A stretch of DNA of 64,000 nt from Pelobates cultripes (taxonomy: Eukaryota > Chordata > Amphibia > Anura > Pelobatidae), in assembly GCA_933207985.1 (NCBI GenBank), contig OW240913.1, positions 102,851,064-102,915,063 on the forward strand, read 5' to 3'. Of this stretch, positions 57,216-64,000 are shown piece by piece. Positions within the stretch are counted from its first letter, which is position 1, and the number at the start of each line of letters is the position of its first letter. A program made the position numbers and the translations under genes. The notes below the pieces were generated by a model. The model had not been told where the DNA came from, made no database searches, and saw only the letters and a list, made by a program, of their open reading frames with translations.

Positions 57216-57264
57216 GTCCAATCAAAAGGTATCATTGTATACTGCAATACGCTGGTATTTTGGC

Positions 57265-57291
<27 letters not shown>
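57265..57291. repeat. (TA)n microsatellite
   Basis: Run of TA units abutting the left end of the Tc1 element; probably grew from its TA target site. Confidence 0.85.
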
Positions 57292-57295
<4 letters not shown>

Positions 57296-58860
57296 CAAAA
57301 AAAATAAAGGGAACACAAAAATAACACATCCTAGATCTGAATGAATTAAATATTCTTCTGAAATACTTTGTTCTTTACATAGTTGAATGTGCTGACAACA
57401 AAAATAAAAAAATGGAAATCAAATTTTTCAACCCATGGAGGTCTGGATTTGGAGTCACACTCAAAATTTAAGTGAAAAAACACACTACAGGCTGATCCAA
57501 CTTTGATGTAATGTCCGTAAAACAAGTAATGTTTTTTTTTTGAGGCTCAGTAGTGTGTGTGTGGCCTCCACGTGCCTGTATGACCTCCCTACAATGCCTG
57601 TGCCTGCTCCTGATGAGGTGGTGGATGGTCTCCTGAGGGATCTACTCCCAGACCTGGACTAAAGCATCTGCCAACTCCTGGACAGTCTGTGGTGCAACGT
57701 GACATTGGTGGATGGAGCGAGACATGATGTCCCAGATGTGCTCAATTGGATTCAGGTCTGGGTAACGGGCGGGCCAGTCCATAGCATCAATGCCTTCATC
57801 TTGCAGGAACTGCTGACACACTCCAGCCACATGAGGTCTAGCATTGTCTTGCATTAGGAGGAACCTAGGGCCAACCGCACCAGCATATGGTCTCACAAGG
57901 GCTCTGAGGATCTCCTCTCGGTACCTAATGACAGTCAGGCTACCTCTGGCGAGCACATGGAGGGCTGTGCGTCCCCCCAAAGAAATGCCACCCCACACCA
58001 TTACTGACCCACTGCCAAACCGGTCATGCTGGAGGATGTTGCAGACAGCAGAACGTTCTCCACGGCATCTCCAGACTCGGTCACATGTGCTAGGTGTGAA
58101 CCTGCTTTCATCTGTGAAGAGCACAGGGAGCCAGTGGCGAATTTGCTAATCTTGGTGTTCTCTGGCAAATGCCAAACGTCCTGCACGGTGTTGGGCTGTA
58201 AGCACAACCCCCACCTGTGTAGTCGGGCCCTCATACCACCCTCATGCAGTCTGTTTCTGACCGTTTGAGCAGACACATGCACATTTGTGGGCTGCTGGAG
58301 GTCATTTTGCAGGGCTCTGGCAGTGCTCCTCCTGTTCCTCCTTGCACAAAGGCGGAGGTAGCGGTCCTGCTGCTGGGTTGCTGCCCTCCTACAGCCTCCT
58401 CCACATCTCCTGATGTACTGGCCTGTCTCCTGGTAGTGCCTCCATGCTCTGGACACTACGCTGACAGACACCACAAACCTTCTTGCCACAGCTCGCATTG
58501 TGCCATCCTGGATGAGCTGCACTACCGGAGTCACTTGTGTGGGTTGTAGACTCCGTCTCATGCTACCACTAGAGTGAAAGCACCGCCAGCATTCAAAAGT
58601 GACCAAAACATCAGCCAGGAAGCATAGGAACTGAGAAGTGGTCTGTGGTTACCATCTGCAGAACCACTCCTTTATTGGGGGTGTCTTGCTAATTGCCTAT
58701 AATTTCCACCTGTTGTCTATCCCATTTGCACAACAGCATGTGAAATTGATTGTCACTCAGTACTGCTTCCTAAGTGGACAATTTGCTTTCACAGAAGTAT
58801 GATTGACTTGGAGTTACATTGTGTTGTTTAAGTGTTCCCTTTATTATTTTGAGCAGTGTG
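57292..58860 (-). mobile_element. Tc1-like transposon
   Basis: Left CTCTCAAAAAAAATAAAGGG and right (inverse) CACTGCTCAAAATAATAAAG are terminal inverted repeats that continue into GGGAACAC. The transposase lies between on the minus strand. The left end is worn by the TA microsatellite. Confidence 0.85.
57642..58606 (-). pseudogene. Tc1 transposase, frameshifted
   Basis: Cuts and pastes the element at TA sites. The N-terminal part (58606 to about 58150) has the paired-type helix-turn-helix region with [18 protein letters not shown] and [14 protein letters not shown]. The catalytic domain (58160 to 57642) is in another frame: the first Asp in LFTDESRF, the second in MQDNARPH, and the Glu in NPIEH. 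From the second Asp to the Glu there are 34 residues, the DD34E spacing of Tc1. All catalytic residues remain, but the frameshift near 58130-58160 breaks the protein. The upstream ATG at 58606 is 16 codons before the likely start, MRRSLQP. Confidence 0.88.
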
Positions 58861-60851
58861 TATACAGGTAGTTCCCGTCTTTACAAACGAATTGGTTCCG
58901 AAGCCTAGTTCATAAAGTGAGAACTAATTTCCCATAGACCGCAATGTAATAAGCAAAGGTTCCGTTCCTGACCAAGAAATTTTATTATAGAAAACCTAAA
59001 TTATTAAGTACAAATACAAAATATAGGCATTACAAATACATATGTTGTAGGAACATTAAAGAAATACATACCATATTGAATTCTTCATCAAATCATCCTC
59101 AATCATCATCGTCCCCAATGAAGAGACATGTTGCACTTGATGAATGGGGCACCGCATAGTCCTCCCTCAGTTGTTTGGTGCTTGTTGCAGGCTGCACCTC
59201 ACTTGTTTCTGGTTCGTTTGAGACAGAGCTAGTCACAGCAGCTTTCAGTAGACATGCTGTGATAGTGGTTTGCTTCCAACACATTCTTTTCTTTTCGTTG
59301 TAAATTTCTTTATAGCAGCCATAGGCATTTCTTAGATCTCTAGCAACTTTGGTACTTCTCTCAAAGTTAGAATCTTGTGACTCAAAAATATTAATTGCCT
59401 TTTCCATGTGTTGAAATGCTTCCTCGAGGTCTTTCAAAGTGAAAGAATGAACAGGAGTTTCAGGTCCTGTAACATCTTCTACCTCTTCAACTTCCTCTTG
59501 TTCTTCCATATCTAAGAGGTCTTCATGTGTAAGTTCTTCCTTGTGCGCTTCAAGAAGGTAATTTATGTCAGTTGCAGAGACGTCCAGGTCCAATCTGTTG
59601 GCAAGAGTAACACTTGCTTCTGTGTTCTGCTATACAATTTCTGCTGGTTCTTCAAACGCTCAACATTAGTACCAAACTACTGAGGGCAGAGCTTTTTCCA
59701 AACACCTTTCATGGTTGTCTCTGAAATTTTGTTCCAGGCATATGCTGTAATTTTTATTGCATCTAAAATATTAAATGATTTTCTCCAAAAATCTTTAAGA
59801 CTTGGACCTGTCTCGTTATCTGTTGCTTTAATCAACATTTTATATGTCTGCCGAAGGTACAGTGCTTTTTTAAATGTGGCGATAACTCCTTGGTTCATTG
59901 GTTGCAAAATGGAAGTTTTATTTGGTGGCAAGAATATGATTTTGACGTTAGAGTGGTGATGTTGAAGAGAGAGTGGATAACCGGGTGCATTATCTACAAG
60001 CAGAATAACTTGAAAAGGTATTGATTTATCTTCACAATATTTTTTCACTTCAGGTACAAAATAATGTGAGAACCAATCTTTAAACAGCGAAGCAGTAACC
60101 CAACCTTTTTTATTGGCTTTCCATATGACTGGCAGTGTGCTTTTCACAATTCCTTTAAGTGCCCTAGGATTTTATGCACGATGCACCATCATGGGTTTTA
60201 ACTTAGTCTCCAGCTGCATTCCCACCAAGCAATAAAGTTAGTCGATCTTACGCTGTTTTAAAACCGGGCATTGATGATTCTTCTTTTGCAATGTAGCTTC
60301 TTGATGGCATGCGCTTCCAAAAGAGACCGGTTTCATCCGCATTGAAAACCTATGATGGCAAGTAATTTCCCTCTTCCAATATTTCTGCCAATTTAGCAGG
60401 AAATAATTTAGCCGCTTCTGTATTGGCACTTGGTGATTCTCCAATGATTTTTATATTATGCCAACCAGCTCTTTTTTTTGTACCGATCAAACCATCCACT
60501 GCTTGCAGAGAATGTTTCTTCAACGTTGGCTCCTTTTCTTTGTTTCAGCATCTCATAAAGTGATAAAGCTTTAGCACAAATGGTAGCATAGGTAACAGGC
60601 ATATGGAGCCGTCCAGTTTGATCACTTATCCATGCTGTTTAAGTTTTTCCATATGCGGAATAAGGCTTTCATTTTCCTTGGTTCGTATCCAAGTAGAATG
60701 CAGGGATTGCGCATTTTTTACTTCCTTTAAATATTTTTATCTGTCTTTCAAAATTGTACTCACAGTTGATTTACTTAGTGAATATTTGGTAGCTACTTCT
60801 TTAGTGGTATTTCCAGCATCGTGGTCTGTTATGATGTTCAATTTTGTTTCT

Positions 60852-62262
60852 TTTTTTTTTTTTTTTTGTAAATATGTTTTTATTGAACGTTTCGTTTTGT
60901 TTTGTTTTTTTTGCTTAGTTTTTTCGTTTGTTATCAACATGGAACAGAAAAACATGGACACGCAGGTCCTTTTGGTCATTTGTACATGTTTATACATTGT
61001 AGGGCATAGTCTGTTAGACGTGTCTTGGCCACTCGCAGGTTGCTTTCTTGAGTAAATGGTGTGTGCATAGTTACAAATAGTACTTTGTTATATCTGACAT
61101 GTACCTTTTCTGCATTGGGTAGTTTTGTATGTCCCGCCAATTTTCGTCTAGTCCCCCATGCCCACCCTGTAGCCACCATGCAGTCCTAGGACATATGGGA
61201 TACCTACTGTGTAGGGTCCCATCAGGGCATGCAGCCTCCTTGCGACCCCGTGTCTAAGGTCCAGGATGGTGGTATAGTGGGGTGTTGACCCCCTACGCTG
61301 GTACAATTCGGCTCTGCCCAGCGTTATACATTGCTGTGGATGGGAGTAACCTAAGGGGCATCCTGCGTTTCCTTCTAAACTAGTAACGTTTGTAACTCAC
61401 GGAACTGGCGCTCTTCCACCCCCCGTACCCGCGGGGCCGTAAGCAGTTTTGGGCACTGCAGGTGGCCGCACCCCGACAGGTATCATACCCCCACAGCACA
61501 CCCCTGAGGGGTCGGCCCCCCGCGTCCCGAGCCCGTGCTCCTCCCGGACCTGCCAGTGTGTGGGGTAGGGTGGGGTACTGCCTCTTGGGCCAGGTGTGGG
61601 TCGTCCCGTTAGGCTCTTGGTGTCTCCTCCTGGGGGTCGTCCGTTCCTCCCCCCATGGTCAAATGCACAGTTCGAAATGCCTCCGTTCCCACCCGTGTCA
61701 GCCAGGGTGTCCATGTGTCTAGGTATGTCTGCATTCGGTCTTGGGCTGATTACCAGATTTCCTCCGTTACTCGTAACTCCTCCATTCTAGTAAACCACAG
61801 GGAAAGCGTTGGGGTTGTGTCTTTTTTCCAGTACAAAGGTATTAGGTGTTTTGCGACATTAAGAATGCGGATGGTCAGGGAGCGTTTGTATCGTGGTGTG
61901 GGGGTTGTCGTGTGGTGCAGGAGGTACGGGGCGGGCTGGAAGGGTGGGACATTGTCCGTGAACAGGGCCACCATGGCAGCTATTTTCTCCCAGAACGGTA
62001 CTATGAGTGGGCATTCCCACCATATGTGGAGGAAGGATCCTACCCCTCTCTTGCACCTCCAGCAGAGGCCGTCAGTGTCTAAGTGCATTCTCTGTAAGCG
62101 TTCTGGTGTCAAATACCATTGTGTGAGGACCTTGTAGGCCGTTTCCTGCGTTTTGCTAGCAATTGCGCAGTGGTGCACTAGGTCGCAGATCTTGTGCCAC
62201 TGGGTCTCGGTAAGTGTTTCTCCTATGGCGGTCTCCCATTTGGACATGAAGGGGGATGGGGT
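60852..62262 (-). mobile_element. 5'-truncated L1-type LINE nested in the Tigger element
   Basis: Flanked by an exact 15-base duplication TTCAATTTTGTTTCT (60837-60851 and 62263-62277). The T run at 60852-60867 is the poly-A. Only the ORF2 C-terminus and a 3' region of about 880 bases remain. Confidence 0.9.
61750..62247 (-). pseudogene. L1 ORF2 C-terminal fragment
   Basis: A 165-residue frame matching the end of an L1-type ORF2: TETQWHKICDLVHHC, then YLTPERLQRM and the Cys/His motif CWRCKRGVGSFLHIWWEC followed by PLIVPFWEKI. The insertion begins inside ORF2, so there is no endonuclease or reverse transcriptase. It belongs to a different family from the full-length L1 at 36-42 kb, whose motif reads CWRCGEPEGSMYHIWWTC. 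Confidence 0.88.
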
Positions 62263-62767
62263 TTCAATTTTGTTTCTGTTATGGCTTTTCGTCTTTTGAT
62301 ATTTTCATAACAAGCACCGACTGTAACCTCCTTTCTTTTTGGTGGCATTATGAGTCCTTCTTAACTTTCTTCTTTCTCAACTTCCCTCTCTCCTTTATCA
62401 CTTTCCTTTTCCTTCTTTAATTTCACACCTCCTCTCTTACTTTCAGGCTTGCACCTCTCCTTTTTCACTTTTTTCCTCCTTTTATTGATAGCGCTTTCAA
62501 TCTCTACTCCTTTTATGTTTTAGCGCTCTTTTTTTTTTTTTTAACCGTATTTTTAGAGCCTTCAGGCTCTTCATCCCTCCTCCTGCTCCTTGCTATGCTA
62601 CCTGCCAAAATATGGCACAATGTCACACACACTATATGGATAAACAGCTAAAATTACAGACACCTGACTTACATTTCACAACTTTTATTTGTCTGTCTAC
62701 AGGAAGGGGGGGGATTAGGGAAAATGCAAGAAGTCCCAAGTACACTCACATCAATCTCAGGCACAGG

Positions 62768-62793
62768 CACACACACACACACACACACACACA
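62768..62793. repeat. (CA)n microsatellite
   Basis: Pure ACAC run inside the 5' region of the Tigger element. The sequence CACTCACATCAATCTCAGGC occurs before and after it (62743 and 62840), a local direct repeat. Confidence 0.9.
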
Positions 62794-62985
62794 AACACGT
62801 TTTTTACCTTACCTTTCACTCCTGTTCACTCTGCTAAGCACACTCACATCAATCTCAGGCGCGCACACAAAAACCATACAATTAGAAAAAGCATACAGTT
62901 ACATTAAAATGAAGAGGATAAGTTATTTGGACGAACAATTAGATGCACTGTAATATCTTCACACATCAAATATGGAAACCCTAAT

Positions 62986-63145
62986 CATATATTTTTTTTT
63001 TTATCTGGAAAAAGTTTTTATTTATTAAAAAAAAAGGGAATATACAAGAAACTTCATATTAATATCTAAGTCAATTTACATACATAGACATACATAGACA
63101 TACATAAATAAGAAATGGAACTCCAGATCTGTACCTTTACATCAT
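62986..63145 (-). mobile_element. Short L1-type 3' end fragment
   Basis: A T run followed by AAAAAGTTTTTATTTATTAA has the look of an L1-type 3' end in minus orientation. (ACATAGACAT)n follows near 63082-63105. Confidence 0.4.
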
Positions 63146-64000
63146 GGGTCGTCAACCTGGTCCCTACCACCCACTAGTGGGCGTTTCAGGATTCCAGGTG
63201 GGCGGTAGGGATTTCCTCATTTTGAGAGATTGGGTGGGCAGGTGCGAGCCATCGCCATCACCATTTGCGACCCCCGACCCGCGCAGCAAACCGCCGGGGC
63301 CGCCGTCCAAGGGGTCTATCGGGTGGCCCATGCTGTCAGGGCCACCCAATGGATGTGGATTGTAAGGGGGCCCGGTCAGCGCTGGGCGCTTTAACAGTGT
63401 GACCGGGCCCCCTGTGATTACATAACACGCTGGGAGGAAGTGACTGCACGTCACTCCTCCCAGCTAACACACAGACCGCGCAGGAGGAAGACCAGGGAGT
63501 CAGAGTAGGAACTCTGACTCCCATCCACCTGAGCCACCACTGGACCCCAGGGAATGTCACCCTCCTGCACCTAAAAGGTAGGAAACAGGAGGGTGACTAA
63601 AATATTTTGTGTGTGTTTGTTTGTGTGTATGTGTCTTTGTATGTCGTGTGTGTGTGTTTGTGTGTATGTTGTGTGTGTATGTCTTGTGTGTGTTTTTGTA
63701 TGTGTGTGTGTTTGTGTCTTGTGTATGTGTCTTTGTATGTATGTCGTGTGTGTCAGTCTGTATATGTGTGTATGTATTTGTGTCTTGTCTTTGTATGTGT
63801 TGTGTGTGTTTTTGTATGTATGTGTCTTTGCAGGTGTGTGTGTCTTTGTATGTCTTATGTGTGTGTCTTTGTATGTGTGTTTGTTTATATGTCTTGTGTC
63901 TTTGTATGTCTTGTGTGTGTCTGTATGTCTTGTGTGTGTCTGTATGTCTTGTGTGTGTCTGTATTTCTTGTGTGTATGTCTTTGTGTGTGTGTCTGTATG
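63146..64000. mobile_element. hAT-type element, copy 2, cut by the window end
   Basis: Starts CATGGGTCGTCAACCTGGTC and is very similar to 33514-34400, including the five hairpins (63318-63600) and the TG microsatellite from about 63608. It lacks about 21 bases present after GCGAGCC in copy 1. The right end lies outside the window. Confidence 0.85.

Larger units (their letters stand above)
59099..62348 (-). pseudogene. TIGD1-like Tigger transposase, broken
   Basis: Read from 62348: MPPKRKEVTVGACYENIKRR begins the CENP-B-type DNA-binding domain. An L1 insertion then splits it, and after 60836 it continues with ATKYSLSKSTVSTILKDR. The first catalytic Asp is in FNADETGLFWKRMPS (about 60350-60310). 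Stops follow near 60230 and 60170. The frame at 60147-59677 carries the second Asp in VILLVDNAPGYPLSL and the LPPNKTSILQPMNQGV segment. The C-terminal part (59593-59099) begins DINYLLEAHKEELTHEDLLD, typical of the TIGD1/Tigger1 tail. At least four breaks make it non-functional. Confidence 0.82.
58865..62985 (-). mobile_element. Tigger-like (pogo superfamily) transposon, decayed and split
   Basis: The 3' end at 58865 starts CAGGTAGTTCCCGTCTTTAC after TA, a pogo/Tigger-type terminus. The transposase remnant runs to its start Met at 62348, with an L1 piece inserted at 60852-62262. Upstream sequence continues to about 62985, but the second terminal repeat is not visible. It may be cut off by the retroposon fragment there. 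Confidence 0.75.

Noticed and set aside
15032..64000. Next kinase exon (catalytic-lysine segment) downstream
   Set aside because: Searched by eye for its expected coding pattern and did not find a convincing candidate; a translated search would decide.
1..64000. rRNA, tRNA or tRNA-derived SINE
   Set aside because: No A/B-box pair with a cloverleaf was recognised by eye; tRNAscan-SE would be needed to exclude decayed ones.

Overview
The window looks like intronic DNA of a vertebrate, most probably a frog with a large, transposon-rich genome. The evidence is one recognisable host exon in a sea of elements typical of amphibians: many TTAA-flanked MITEs with the TTAAAGG...CCTTTAA ends of the Xenopus T2/Kolobok group, L1/Tx1-like and L2 LINEs, a chromodomain Ty3/gypsy element, hAT, Tc1 and Tigger transposons. 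There are no prokaryotic features, no rRNA and no tRNA that I can recognise. The species cannot be named from the sequence alone.

The only host coding sequence I can support is a 66-base exon at 14966-15031 (+), with AG before it and GTAAGC after it. It encodes the start of the kinase domain of a MAP4K4/MINK1/TNIK-type germinal-centre kinase and fits TNIK best. The rest of the window would then be the flanking introns, read left to right.

Layout. 1-14 kb: a decayed L1 split by a T2-like MITE, a direct repeat pair around a second MITE, a TA-flanked inverted-repeat element (6315-7347), tandem-repeat tracts and a hAT-type element with 8-base target duplication (12825-13845). 14-30 kb: the exon, then intron with MITEs, several starting or ending in the same ~60-base hairpin. 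30-36 kb: an L1-style retroposon (30601-31580), then a hAT element (32008-35462) that carries a polarity-switching minisatellite and a second nested hAT (33514-35230). 36-43 kb: a full-length L1-like element on the minus strand with both ORFs open and a 15-base target duplication. 43-50 kb: intron with MITEs, an L2 tail and a microsatellite/palindrome module. 50-54 kb: a minus-strand Ty3/gypsy chromovirus with near-identical 572-base LTRs but a deleted pol. 54-55.7 kb: L2 remnant. 57-64 kb: a frameshifted Tc1, directly followed by a decayed Tigger element that is split by a 5'-truncated L1, then a second copy of the nested hAT running off the window.

How the parts work together: the L1 ORF1/ORF2 pair is the only apparently intact mobility machinery here. 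The poly-T-headed minus-strand retroposons probably depended on L1-type enzymes. The gypsy element, MITEs and hAT elements lack working enzymes and must have been moved by partners elsewhere in the genome. I found no convincing new biological system; the most notable items are the self-priming signature of the gypsy element, the hairpin chains in the hAT family, the intact L1 and the repeated hairpin termini of the MITEs.
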